A stretch of 64,000 nt of DNA from JBHIYN01 sp041984235 (GTDB lineage: Bacteria > Pseudomonadota > Gammaproteobacteria > Ga0077536), in the NCBI GenBank assembly GCA_041984235.1, contig JBHIYN010000006.1:1-64000 (forward strand). Reading direction: 5' to 3'. Shown one piece after another: positions 26,177-34,581 of this stretch (positions are counted from its first letter, which is position 1; every line of letters begins with the position of its first letter). Both the position numbers and the translations under genes were made by a program. The notes beneath the pieces were generated by a model. That model made no database searches and was not told the DNA's origin. It saw only the letters and a program-made list of their open reading frames with translations.

Positions 26177-27325
26177 ATGATCCACGCCCGCGAGTTCGTC
26201 GACGCCGCGCGCGAACGCGGCTTCCTGCACTACGCCGGCGTGCCGTGCTCGTTCCTGACCCCGTTCATCAACTACGTCATCGGGGACGACGGCCTGGACT
26301 ACGTGTCCGCCGCCAACGAGGGCGACGCCGTTGCGATCGCGGCCGGCGCGGCGATCGGCGGGCGGCGCGGGGTGGCCATGATGCAGAATTCGGGACTCGG
26401 CAACGCGGTCAGCCCGCTGACCTCGCTGACCTGGACCTTTCGTATTCCGATCCTGGTCATTTGCACGCACCGCGGCGCGCCGGGGGTCAGCGACGAGCCG
26501 CAGCACGAGCTGATGGGGCAAATCACCGGACGCCTGTTCGAGACCCTGTCGATCCCGTGGTCGGACTTCCCGCGCGAGGCCGGCACCATCGGCGACGCGC
26601 TGGCCGCTGTCGAGCACACCTTTGCCGACACCTCGCGCCCGCATGCGCTGGTGATGCAGAAAGGCACCTGCGAGCCGTTCCCGCTGGCCGAACGCGCGAC
26701 GCCGCCGGCCGCGGCAGCGGCCGACATCGACGGCGGCGGCTTCGTCCGCGCGCCCGACGCGCGCGCCGCGCGGCGCGAAGCGCTGGAGATCCTGCTCGAG
26801 TCGCTGGACCCGGCGCGCAGCGTGGTCATCGCGACCACCGGCTTCACCGGGCGCGAGCTCTACGCGCTCGACGACCGCCCCAACCACCTCTACATGGTCG
26901 GCTCCATGGGCTGCGCCAGCACGCTCGGCCTCGGCCTGGCGCGGGCGCGCCCGGACCTCGAGGTGGTGGTGGTGGACGGCGACGGCGCGGCGCTGATGCG
27001 CATGGGCAACCTCGCCACCATCGGTTACTGCCGCCCGCCCAACCTGCTGCACGTGCTGCTGGACAACGAGGCGCACGACTCCACCGGCGCGCAGGCGACG
27101 GTGTCGGCCGCAACCGATTTCGCCGCCATCGCCAGCGCCTGCGGCTACGCGGCGGTGACGCGCAGCGACGACCCGGCGGTGCTGGCCGCCTGTGCCGCTA
27201 ACGGCAGTGGTCCGCGCTTCGTGCATCTCAAGATCCGCACCGGCACCCTGCCCGACCTGCCGCGCCCGGCGATTGCGCCGCCGGCGGTACTCGAACGCCT
27301 GATGCGTCACATCGGATCACGCTGA
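26177..27325 (+). CDS. Phosphonopyruvate decarboxylase
   Basis: 382 residues, a thiamine-diphosphate enzyme. The N-terminal pyrimidine-binding half has AANEGDAVAIAAGAA (catalytic Glu) and MMQNSGLGNAVSPL. The C-terminal diphosphate half has the GDG...N motif VDGDGAALMRMGNLATIG and LDNEAHDSTGAQ. These match phosphonopyruvate decarboxylase (Ppd/AepY, Fom2 type). It makes phosphonoacetaldehyde and CO2 and drives the unfavourable PEP mutase step. The neighbours are the mutase fusion (9-bp gap) and the transaminase (TGATG overlap at 27323-27327), so the order follows the pathway. The close relative sulfopyruvate decarboxylase is unlikely given the mutase. Confidence 0.92.
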   Translation: MIHAREFVDAARERGFLHYAGVPCSFLTPFINYVIGDDGLDYVSAANEGDAVAIAAGAAIGGRRGVAMMQNSGLGNAVSPLTSLTWTFRIPILVICTHRGAPGVSDEPQHELMGQITGRLFETLSIPWSDFPREAGTIGDALAAVEHTFADTSRPHALVMQKGTCEPFPLAERATPPAAAAADIDGGGFVRAPDARAARREALEILLESLDPARSVVIATTGFTGRELYALDDRPNHLYMVGSMGCASTLGLGLARARPDLEVVVVDGDGAALMRMGNLATIGYCRPPNLLHVLLDNEAHDSTGAQATVSAATDFAAIASACGYAAVTRSDDPAVLAACAANGSGPRFVHLKIRTGTLPDLPRPAIAPPAVLERLMRHIGSR

Positions 27326-28401
27326 TGCGCCCTATCCTGCTCAACCCGGGACCGGTCACCCTGAGCGAAGGCGTGCGCGCCGCGCTCGGCGGGCCGGACC
27401 TGTGTCACCGCGAGCCCGAGTTCGCCGCGCTGCAGGACGGCCTGCGCGAAAAGCTGCTGGCCGTCTACGCGCTGCCCGCGAGCGACTGGGCGGCGATACT
27501 GCTGACCGGCTCCGGCACGGCCGCGGTGGAAGCCATGCTCGCGAGCCTGGTGCCCGCCGACGGACGCCTGCTGGTGATCGAGAACGGCGTCTATGGCGAG
27601 CGCATGCGACGCATCGCCGAGGCGCATGGCATTCCCTGCACGGCCTTCAGCGCGGGCTGGGGCGAGGCAATCGACGCCGACGCGCTGGGCACAGCTCTGA
27701 ACGGCGGCGACTACAGCCACCTGGCCGTCGTCCACCACGAGACCACCACCGGACGCCTCAATGACCTCGCTGCCGTCGCGGCCGTCGCGCGCGCGGCGGG
27801 CGTACGCCTGCTGATCGACGGCGTCAGCAGCTTCGGCGCGGAGCACATCGACTTCCAAGACTGGCCGGTCGCTGCCTGCGCGGCGACGGCCAACAAGTGC
27901 CTGCACGGGGTGCCGGGAACGGCCTTCGTGGTCGCATCGCGCGCCGCGCTCGCCGCCGCGCCGTGCCCGCCGCGCACGGTGTACCTCGATCTCGCCGCCT
28001 ACCTCGAACGCCAGGACGCGCACGGCACGCCGTTCACGCAATCGGTGCAGACTTTCTACGCGCTGGACGCGGCCCTCGACGAGTTCTTCGCGGCCGGCGG
28101 CTGGCAGGCGCGGCAGGCCAGCTACCGCGAACGCATGGCGGCGATCCGCAGCTGGCTCGCCGGGCTCGGCGTGAAGGCCCTGCTACCGGAGGACGAGACC
28201 TCCTGCGTGCTGCATGCCTTCGAGCTGCCGCCGGGGCACGGCTATGCCGAATTGCACGACGCGCTGAAGGCGCGCGGCTTCGTCATCTATGCCGGGCAGG
28301 GCGCACTCTCGTCGCAGGTATTCCGCGTCTCGGCCATGGGCGACATCGGCGCCGACGACCTCGCGCGGCTGCGCGACGCGCTGAGCGCGATCCTGGGCTA
28401 G
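27325..28401 (+). CDS. 2-aminoethylphosphonate-forming class V aminotransferase
   Basis: 358 residues, PLP-dependent, PhnW-like. N-terminal LLNPGPVTLSEGV, glycine-rich GSGTAAVEAML, the HHETTTGRLND segment, LIDGVSSFGAE with the PLP-binding Asp, and the PLP lysine in ATANKCLHGVPG. In this setting it runs in the biosynthetic direction, phosphonoacetaldehyde to 2-aminoethylphosphonate. The start overlaps the decarboxylase stop. Its own TAG stop (28399-28401) coincides with the left end of a MITE-like element, whose first G supplies the third base of the stop. No phosphonate-degrading gene (phnX) is present, which favours biosynthesis. Confidence 0.9.
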   Translation: MRPILLNPGPVTLSEGVRAALGGPDLCHREPEFAALQDGLREKLLAVYALPASDWAAILLTGSGTAAVEAMLASLVPADGRLLVIENGVYGERMRRIAEAHGIPCTAFSAGWGEAIDADALGTALNGGDYSHLAVVHHETTTGRLNDLAAVAAVARAAGVRLLIDGVSSFGAEHIDFQDWPVAACAATANKCLHGVPGTAFVVASRAALAAAPCPPRTVYLDLAAYLERQDAHGTPFTQSVQTFYALDAALDEFFAAGGWQARQASYRERMAAIRSWLAGLGVKALLPEDETSCVLHAFELPPGHGYAELHDALKARGFVIYAGQGALSSQVFRVSAMGDIGADDLARLRDALSAILG

Positions 28402-28560
28402 GGAACCTCTGAACAAGTCTGGGTCGAGCAGCTCGGGGCGGCGCTGTGCGAGTTCAGGGCGCGAATCGCAGGTAACTATCGGCTATTGCGAAGCTTCGCA
28501 ACGCCGAAACCGGACCGCGCGGGCGCCAGTGGCCGACGCACGACTTGTTCAGGGGTTTCC
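28401..28560. mobile_element. 160-bp MITE-like element between convergent stop codons
   Basis: The ends are 19-bp imperfect terminal inverted repeats: GGGAACCTCTGAACAAGTC at 28401-28419, and at 28542-28560 a sequence whose complement is GGAAACCCCTGAACAAGTC (17 of 19 equal). TA flanks both sides (28399-28400 and 28561-28562), consistent with a 2-bp duplication at a CTAG target. There is no coding capacity. Inside is a perfect 16-bp palindrome TTGCGAAGCTTCGCAA at 28486-28501. It looks like a non-autonomous derivative of an IS5-like element. Transcripts from both sides could fold into a long hairpin and it may act as a two-way terminator. Confidence 0.75.
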
Positions 28561-30455
28561 TAGGCCCGGCGCACCGCCGGGGTGGCGGCATCGAGCCGCT
28601 CGACGCGCTCGCGGACGAACTGCCCGATGGCTTCGGCGGTAAGGCCGGCATCGGCCAGCATGTCCTCGCGCGAGCCGTGCTGGACCAGCCGGTCGGGCAG
28701 CCCGCAATTGGCGATGGCAACGCCGACACCGGCCTCGGCCAGGCATTCATTGACGGCGCTGCCGGCACCGCCGGCGACGACGTTCTCTTCCACCGTCACC
28801 AGCAGATCGTGGGCGGCCGCCAGCTCGAGCACCAGGGCGGTATCGAGCGGCTTGACGAAGCGCATGTTGGCGACCGTGGCGTCGAGCTGCTCCGCCACTT
28901 CGAGCGCCGGCGCGACCATGGTGCCGAACGCCAGCAGCGCGACCCGTTTGCCACGCCGCCGCAGCTCGCCCTTGCCGATCGGCAGCTTCTCCATGTCGCT
29001 GCGGATCTCGGCACCGGGACCGGTGCCGCGCGGGTAGCGCACCGCGGCCGGGCCGTCCAGCATGAAGCCGGTATAGAGCATCTGCCGGCACTCGTTCTCG
29101 TCGGCCGGTGCCATCACCGTCATGTTCGGCAGGCAGCGCAGGAAGGACAGGTCGTAGCTGCCGTTGTGCGTCGGGCCGTCGGCGCCGACCAGGCCGGCGC
29201 GGTCGAGCGCGAACAGCACCGGCAGGTTCTGGTTCACCACGTCGTGAATGACCTGGTCGTAGCCGCGCTGCAGGAAGGTCGAATAGATCGCGACGACCGG
29301 CTTGAGGCCGTCGCACGCCATGCCGGCGGCGACGTTGACCGCGTGCTGCTCGGCGATGGCGACATCGAAGTAGCGATCGGGAAACTCGCGCTCGAAGCGC
29401 ACCAGGCCGGAGCCTTCGCGCATGGCCGGCGTGATCGCCACCAGGCGACGGTCGCGGGCCGCCATGTCGCACACCCAGTCGCCGAAGATGTCGCTGTAGT
29501 TGGGTGCCTTCTTCTTCTCCGACGCCACGATGCCGACATCGGGATCGAACGGTGAGACGCCGTGGTACTTGACCGGGTCGGCCTCCGCCGGCGCGTAGCC
29601 CTTGCCCTTCTTCGTGATCACGTGCAGAAGCTGCGGGCCGCGCAGCTCGCGGATGTTCTTCAGGGTCGACAGCAGCGCGGGGATATCGTGGCCGTCGATG
29701 GGGCCGAGGTAATTGAACCCGAACTCCTCGAACAGCGTGCCGGGTACGACCAGGCCCTTGACGTGCTCTTCCGCGCGCCGCGCCAGCTCCCACATCGGCG
29801 GCATCTGCGAGAGGACCTTCTTGCTGCCTTCGCGCACCGTGGTGTAGAGCTTGCCCGAGAGGATCTGGGCGAAGCGGTTGGACAGCGCGCCGACGTTGGG
29901 CGAAATCGACATGTCGTTGTCGTTCAGCACCACCAGCAGGTCGTCACCCAGGTCGCCGGCGTGGTTGAGCGCTTCGAAGGCGAGCCCGGCGGTCATCGCG
30001 CCGTCACCGATGACGGCGACCGCGCGCCGCGCCGAGCCGGTCAGCTTGGCGGCAATGGCCATGCCCAGCGCCGCGCTGATCGAGGTGCTCGAGTGGCCGA
30101 CGCCGAAGGTATCGTAGGGACTCTCGTCGCGCTTGGGAAAGGGCGCCAGGCCCTGCCACTTGCGGATCGATTGCAGGCGTTCCTTGCGCCCGGTGAGGAT
30201 CTTGTGCGGGTAGGCCTGGTGGCCGACATCCCACACGATGCGATCCTCGGGCGTGTTGTAGAGGTAATGCAGGACCACGGTCAGCTCGACCGTGCCCAGG
30301 CCGGCGGCGAAATGGCCACCGCTGCGACTGACCGAGTCGAGCAGGAAGGCACGCACCTCCGCCGCGACCTGTTCGAGGCTGGATTCGGGCAGGGCACGCA
30401 GGTCGGCGGGGCTGTTGATGTCGTCGAGCAGGGAGTAGCGTGCGTGGTCGGTCAT
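28560..30455 (-). CDS. dxs: 1-deoxy-D-xylulose-5-phosphate synthase
   Basis: 631 residues, the usual length. Thiamine-diphosphate binding motif GDGAMTAGLAFEALNHAGD, an N-terminal GTVELTVVLHYLYNTPEDRI segment, FEEFGFNYLGPIDGHD, and the transketolase pyrimidine domain with GLKPVVAIYSTFLQRGYDQV. It condenses pyruvate and glyceraldehyde-3-phosphate, the first step of the MEP pathway, supplying isoprenoid units for the hopanoid genes on both sides. It has its own promoter (30498-30526) and is transcribed opposite to hpnH. Its TAG stop overlaps the right end of the MITE-like element. Confidence 0.96.
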   Translation of the reverse strand: MTDHARYSLLDDINSPADLRALPESSLEQVAAEVRAFLLDSVSRSGGHFAAGLGTVELTVVLHYLYNTPEDRIVWDVGHQAYPHKILTGRKERLQSIRKWQGLAPFPKRDESPYDTFGVGHSSTSISAALGMAIAAKLTGSARRAVAVIGDGAMTAGLAFEALNHAGDLGDDLLVVLNDNDMSISPNVGALSNRFAQILSGKLYTTVREGSKKVLSQMPPMWELARRAEEHVKGLVVPGTLFEEFGFNYLGPIDGHDIPALLSTLKNIRELRGPQLLHVITKKGKGYAPAEADPVKYHGVSPFDPDVGIVASEKKKAPNYSDIFGDWVCDMAARDRRLVAITPAMREGSGLVRFEREFPDRYFDVAIAEQHAVNVAAGMACDGLKPVVAIYSTFLQRGYDQVIHDVVNQNLPVLFALDRAGLVGADGPTHNGSYDLSFLRCLPNMTVMAPADENECRQMLYTGFMLDGPAAVRYPRGTGPGAEIRSDMEKLPIGKGELRRRGKRVALLAFGTMVAPALEVAEQLDATVANMRFVKPLDTALVLELAAAHDLLVTVEENVVAGGAGSAVNECLAEAGVGVAIANCGLPDRLVQHGSREDMLADAGLTAEAIGQFVRERVERLDAATPAVRRA

Positions 30456-30497
30456 CGAAATCGGTTCTCGGAGTGCGGCCCGGCGAGCGGACCGTGA

Positions 30498-30526
30498 ATT
30501 ATGTAGAGCGGTATAGGGCCTTGCAA
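30498..30526 (-). promoter_or_regulatory. Sigma70-type promoter for dxs
   Basis: Read on the minus strand: -35 TTGCAA (30521-30526), a 17-bp spacer, and -10 CATAAT (30498-30503). This gives a 5' leader of roughly 35 nt before ATG 30455. Both hexamers and the spacing fit well in an otherwise GC-rich region. Confidence 0.6.
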
Positions 30527-30571
30527 GTCGGCCACGGCGCTGCCGCTAACCCTCGCGGAGGCGCTGTTGCG

Positions 30572-30587
30572 GACCGCCGAGGCGGTC
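30572..30587. promoter_or_regulatory. Inverted repeat in the dxs-hpnH divergent region
   Basis: GACCGCC-GA-GGCGGTC, a perfect 7-bp dyad with a 2-bp centre, lies upstream of the dxs promoter and ~155 bp upstream of hpnH. The size fits an operator for a dimeric regulator of this 288-bp divergent region, but no regulator gene is nearby. It could also be a chance hairpin in GC-rich DNA. Confidence 0.3.
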
Positions 30588-30743
30588 TCAGCGTGGCTGC
30601 GAAACCGCCCCGCCACCGGGTAATTTCCGACTACGGGGCTGTACTTTATAGGGCCATTACAGTAAGGTTACGCGCCATTGTGGTTCAGACCGCAATTAAT
30701 TGAAACTCCAAACAAATTTCCATTCATTCGTTAGGGATTAAGC

Positions 30744-31871
30744 ATGGGCGTTCCGCTGATCCAGCAGTACCGTGTCGGCCGCTACATTCTCGGCCAGAAA
30801 CTGAAGCGCAATGCGCGCTACCCGCTCGTGCTGATGCTCGAACCCCTGTTCCGCTGCAACCTCGCCTGCGCCGGCTGCGGCAAGATCGATTACCCCGAGG
30901 AAATTCTCGACAAGCGCCTGTCGTTCGAGGACTGCATGCACGCGATCGACGAGTGCGGCGCGCCCATCGTTTCCATCGCCGGTGGCGAACCCCTGATTCA
31001 CAAGGAAATGCCGCAGATCGTGCGCGGCTTCATCGAGCGCAGGAAGTTCGTCTACCTGTGCACCAACGCGCTGCTGCTCGACAAGCGCATGGACGACTAC
31101 GAGCCGTCACCCTACCTGACCTTCTCCATTCACCTCGACGGCAACCGCGATCGTCACGATGCCTCGGTGTGCCGCGACGGTGTGTTCGACAAGTGCGTCG
31201 AGGTCATCCGCAAGGCGCTGGCGCGCGGCTTCCGCGTGACCGTCAATTGCACCCTGTTCCAGGGCGAGGCCGCCGACGAGGTCGCCGAGTTCATGGACGC
31301 CATGATGGCGCTCGGCGTCGAGGGCGTGACCATCTCGCCCGGCTACTGGTACGAGCGCGCGCCGCGCCAGGACGTGTTCCTGAAACGTCTCGGCAGCAAA
31401 CGCCTGTTCCGCCGCCTGTTCGAGATCGGACGCGGGCGTCGCTGGCGTTTCAACCAGTCCAGCCTGTACCTCGATTTCCTCGCCGGTAACCAGACCTATC
31501 ACTGCACGCCCTGGGGCAACCCGACGCGCAACGTGTTCGGCTGGCAGAAGCCCTGCTACCTGCTGGTCGGCGAGGGCTACGCATCCAGCTTCCGCGAATT
31601 GATCGAGGAAACGGAATGGGATCGCTATGGCACCGGGGTGAATCCGAAGTGCGCCGACTGCATGGTGCACTCCGGCTACGAGGCAACCGCGGTCAACGAC
31701 ACCTTCCGCCATCCGCTGAAGGCGCTGAAAGTGTTCCTGCGCGGACCGCGCACGGACGGTGACATGGCGCCGGAAGTGCCCTTCCTCTACGACGACGAGA
31801 CCACCACCAAGCCGCGCCTGGTCGCCGAGACCGAGCCCGCCAGCGGTTGCGGCAAGAAGCGCGTGGCCTGA
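30744..31871 (+). CDS. hpnH: HpnH, adenosylhopane synthase (radical SAM)
   Basis: 375 residues. The radical-SAM cluster motif C-x3-C-x2-C is at RCNLACAGCGKIDYP near residues 36-43, preceded by the HpnH-typical MGVPLIQQYRVGRYILGQKL start. Further HpnH-like segments are SIAGGEPLIHKE, FSIHLDGNRDRHD and a cysteine-containing C-terminal ADCMVHSGYEATAV. HpnH uses a 5'-deoxyadenosyl radical to join adenosine to diploptene, giving adenosylhopane, the C35 side-chain precursor; HpnG acts next. AGGG lies ~9 nt before the ATG. hpnB follows after 57 bp. Confidence 0.95.
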   Translation: MGVPLIQQYRVGRYILGQKLKRNARYPLVLMLEPLFRCNLACAGCGKIDYPEEILDKRLSFEDCMHAIDECGAPIVSIAGGEPLIHKEMPQIVRGFIERRKFVYLCTNALLLDKRMDDYEPSPYLTFSIHLDGNRDRHDASVCRDGVFDKCVEVIRKALARGFRVTVNCTLFQGEAADEVAEFMDAMMALGVEGVTISPGYWYERAPRQDVFLKRLGSKRLFRRLFEIGRGRRWRFNQSSLYLDFLAGNQTYHCTPWGNPTRNVFGWQKPCYLLVGEGYASSFRELIEETEWDRYGTGVNPKCADCMVHSGYEATAVNDTFRHPLKALKVFLRGPRTDGDMAPEVPFLYDDETTTKPRLVAETEPASGCGKKRVA

Positions 31872-31928
31872 GCCCGGGCCCGCGCCCGGCAGCGCAACGC
31901 CAGGTTCCGCGATCCCGCGCGCCGGCAC

Positions 31929-33074
31929 ATGCTGATCGCGAGTTGCCTCGCCGCCGGCATGTGGCTCGCGCTGCTGCTCACGCCGTGGCGGCCGTGGTCC
32001 ACGCGCGAGCGCCTGCTGCCTCTACAGAGCGGCGCGGACACCGATTTCGGTGATCTCACCGCGCTGATCCCGGCCCGCGACGAAGCCGCCACCATCGCCG
32101 CCACGGTGGGCGCGCTGGACGCCCAGGGCCACCTCGGTCGCATCATCGTCATCGACGACCAGAGCGCCGACGGCACCGGTGACATCGCGCGCGGCCTCGG
32201 CCTGGACAACCTCACGGTCATCGAAGGCTCGACACCGCCGCCCGGCTGGAGCGGCAAGCTGTGGGCGCTGGAGCAGGGCTACCGCGAAGCGCACACCCCG
32301 TGGCTGCTGCTGATCGATGCCGACATCGAGCTCGCGCCCGGCACGCTGGCCGCCCTGCGCGCGCGCCAGCGCGACGACGACCTGGCGCTGGCCTCGGTGA
32401 TGGCGCGGCTGCACATGGCCGGCGCCTGGGAGAAGCTGCTGCTGCCGCCGTTCATCTACTTCTTCAAGCTGATCTACCCGTTCGCGCTGTCGAATAATCC
32501 GCGTTCGCGGGTGGCCGCAGCCGCCGGCGGCTGCATCCTGGTCGAGAAAGCGCGCCTCGACGCGCTCGGCGGGTTCAGCGCGCTGCACGACGCGATCATC
32601 GATGACTGCACGCTCGCCGCACGCATCAAGCGCGGCGGCGGGCGCACCTGGCTCGGCCTCAGCCACGCCGTGCGCGCGATCCGCCCCTACGCCAGCCTCG
32701 CAGGAATCTGGGACATGGTCGCCCGCACGGCGTACACGCAGCTGCGCTACTCGCCGCTGCTGCTGGCGCTGTGTACGGTATTGCTGCTGCTGAGCTTTGT
32801 CGTGCCGCTGGCGGCGCTGACCGGGATCGGCGGCGGCGATGCGCAGGCCGCCGGCCTGGTTGCGCTGACTGTGATGGGCCTCACCTATCTGCCGACCGTA
32901 CGCTACTACGATCTGGCGCCACCGTGGGTGGCGACGCTACCGCTGGCCGCCTGCCTGTTCCTGGCCATGACCTGGACCTCGGCCTGGCGCTACTGGTCGG
33001 GCGAGCGCAGCCGCTGGAAGAACCGCAGCTATGCGCGCACGTCCTCCGGCCTGCCGGGCGACGACGGAACTTGA
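31929..33074 (+). CDS. hpnB: HpnB, hopene-associated glycosyltransferase
   Basis: 381 residues. N-terminal membrane segment, then a family-2 glycosyltransferase domain: LIPARDEAATIAATV, IIVIDDQSADGTGDIA (nucleotide-sugar Asp), LLIDADIELAPG (DxD), GGCILVEKARLDALGGF and DDCTLAARIKRGGGRTWLGL. Two or three C-terminal helices follow (~270-360). This layout matches the hopene-associated HpnB. Its exact acceptor is not established; it is thought to glycosylate hopanoids or act in head-group assembly. Same strand as hpnH and hpnM with short gaps, so a probable hpnH-hpnB-hpnM-mlaA operon. Confidence 0.92.
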   Translation: MLIASCLAAGMWLALLLTPWRPWSTRERLLPLQSGADTDFGDLTALIPARDEAATIAATVGALDAQGHLGRIIVIDDQSADGTGDIARGLGLDNLTVIEGSTPPPGWSGKLWALEQGYREAHTPWLLLIDADIELAPGTLAALRARQRDDDLALASVMARLHMAGAWEKLLLPPFIYFFKLIYPFALSNNPRSRVAAAAGGCILVEKARLDALGGFSALHDAIIDDCTLAARIKRGGGRTWLGLSHAVRAIRPYASLAGIWDMVARTAYTQLRYSPLLLALCTVLLLLSFVVPLAALTGIGGGDAQAAGLVALTVMGLTYLPTVRYYDLAPPWVATLPLAACLFLAMTWTSAWRYWSGERSRWKNRSYARTSSGLPGDDGT

Positions 33075-33121
33075 GCGCGCCGCGCTACTCGATGTCAAAG
33101 AACGAAACTGGATACCTGACC

Positions 33122-33727
33122 GTGAAACGCCTTGCGAAACTGCTCCTCGCCGTGGCCCTGGTGCTGCCGCTGTCCCCCGCCGTACCCGCCGCCGAGCGCT
33201 CGCCGCAGGCGGTCGTCGAGGCCTTGCATGCGGCCCTGCTCGAAGCCATGCGCAACGCCGAAACACTCGGCTATCGCGGCCGCGTCGAGCTGCTCGCGCC
33301 GGTGGTCGCGGCGAGCTTCGACTTTCCGACCATCGCCCGTATCGTCAATGGCCGCACCTGGAAGAGCCAGGACGAAGCCGCGCAGCAGCGCTTCATCGAG
33401 GTCTTCCGCGATCTCAGCGTCGCGACCTATGCGACCAACTTCTCCGGCTACGGCGGCGAGCAGTTCGTCACCGGCGACAGCGAGGAGTCGCGCGGCGCGA
33501 TGATCGTGCGCACCGAGCTGGTCAAGGAGGACGGCGAGCGCATCCCGCTGAACTACATGTTGCGCAAAAGCAACGGCGAATGGCGCATCGTCAACGTGGT
33601 CGCCCAGGGCGTGTCCGATCTGTCGCTCAAGCGAGCCGAGTACACGGCCGTTATCGACTCGGAAGGCTTTGATTCACTGGTCACTCGGTTACGCGGCAAG
33701 GTCGACGAGATGGCCGCGGCGAAATGA
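33122..33727 (+). CDS. hpnM: HpnM / MlaC-family periplasmic lipid-binding protein
   Basis: About 201 residues from GTG 33122, which gives a clean signal peptide (VKRLAKLLLAVALVLPLSPA, cut near VPAAE). ATG 33092 is an in-frame alternative adding 10 residues. The mature part is MlaC/Ttg2D-like: FDFPTIARIVNGRTWKSQ, FIEVFRDLSVATYATNFSGY, and a GEWRIVNVVAQGVSDLSLKR end. MlaC proteins carry phospholipid across the periplasm; the hopanoid-locus version HpnM is presumed to do the same for hopanoids. mlaA follows, so carrier and outer-membrane partner sit together. Confidence 0.9.
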   Translation: MKRLAKLLLAVALVLPLSPAVPAAERSPQAVVEALHAALLEAMRNAETLGYRGRVELLAPVVAASFDFPTIARIVNGRTWKSQDEAAQQRFIEVFRDLSVATYATNFSGYGGEQFVTGDSEESRGAMIVRTELVKEDGERIPLNYMLRKSNGEWRIVNVVAQGVSDLSLKRAEYTAVIDSEGFDSLVTRLRGKVDEMAAAK

Positions 33728-33810
33728 GGCGGGGACATCGGCATCTAGTGCGGAACCACAACATTATGGCAATATTGCGCACCACAATAATCCCAACCCA
33801 TGGAAATAAC

Positions 33811-34566
33811 ATGACAGGCATCCGCTCCTGCTCGCGCGCGCTGGCGGTCGCCCTAGCGGCGCTGGTTCTCGGTGGCTGTGCGTCGACGGCATCGGTCGAC
33901 AACGGCGATCCGCACGAAGGCGTCAACCGCAAGTTCTATGCCTTCAACGATACGCTGGACAAGAACATCCTCGAACCGGTTGCGAAGACGTACGCCGATG
34001 TCACGCCCGACCCGGTGCGCGACGGCATCACCAATTTCTTCGACAACGTCAGCTACCTGAACACCATCGCCAACGACATCCTGCAGGGCAAGGGCGAGTA
34101 CTTCCTGCGTGATTCGACCCGCTTCGTGGTCAATTCGACGGTCGGCCTCGGCGGCCTGTTCGACCCGGCCAGCGATCTCGGCCTGACCAAACGCAGCGAG
34201 GATCTGGGGCAGACCTTCGGCACCTGGGGTGCCGGCGAAGGCGCCTACCTGACCCTGCCCTTCCTCGGCCCCAGCTCCTACCGCGACGTCGGTGCGCCCG
34301 TGATGAGCATCTTCCTCAATCCGCTGACCTACCTGTCCGCCGTGGTCACCATCCCGGCCGGCGTGGTCAACGCGGTCAACGCGCGCGCCAACCTGCTCGA
34401 CGCGACCCGCATCCGCGACCAGGCGGCGCTGGATCCCTACACCTTCGTGCGCGAGGCCTGGCGCCAGCAGCGCGAGTACGAGATCTACGACGGTAACCCG
34501 CCCGGCGACGGCTTCGAGGAGTACATCGAGGGCGAGGGCGACGCGGCCATCCTGCGCGTCTACTGA
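33811..34566 (+). CDS. mlaA: MlaA/VacJ outer-membrane lipoprotein
   Basis: About 251 residues. ATG 33811 is chosen because GGAA lies 6 nt upstream and it starts a lipoprotein signal with lipobox LGGC (residues ~19-22). An earlier ATG at 33724 overlapping the hpnM stop would bury the signal. The mature protein is VacJ/MlaA-like: DPHEGVNRKFYAFNDTLDKN, GITNFFDNVSYLNTIANDIL, SEDLGQTFGTWGAGEGAYL, LPFLGPSSYRDVG. MlaA forms a doughnut in the outer-membrane inner leaflet that passes lipids to or from MlaC. Paired with hpnM it suggests lipid exchange serving hopanoid or phosphonolipid placement. Confidence 0.93.
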   Translation: MTGIRSCSRALAVALAALVLGGCASTASVDNGDPHEGVNRKFYAFNDTLDKNILEPVAKTYADVTPDPVRDGITNFFDNVSYLNTIANDILQGKGEYFLRDSTRFVVNSTVGLGGLFDPASDLGLTKRSEDLGQTFGTWGAGEGAYLTLPFLGPSSYRDVGAPVMSIFLNPLTYLSAVVTIPAGVVNAVNARANLLDATRIRDQAALDPYTFVREAWRQQREYEIYDGNPPGDGFEEYIEGEGDAAILRVY

Positions 34567-34581
34567 CCCCCCCCGGCCGCC

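Noticed and set aside
24554..27310. Minus-strand open frame of ~918 codons across the phosphonate genes
   Set aside because: Antisense shadow; the plus-strand genes carry PEP mutase and decarboxylase motifs in pathway order.
28486..28501. Palindrome TTGCGAAGCTTCGCAA as a stand-alone terminator
   Set aside because: It has no T-run and lies inside an element with terminal inverted repeats, so the mobile-element reading explains more.
33724..33810. Earlier ATG for mlaA overlapping the hpnM stop
   Set aside because: It would place ~29 extra residues before the lipoprotein signal; ATG 33811 has a ribosome-binding site and a proper lipobox.
34566..34575. Run of eight C bases after the mlaA stop as a phase-variable tract
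   Set aside because: It lies between two convergent stop codons, not in a promoter or coding frame, so slippage would change nothing.
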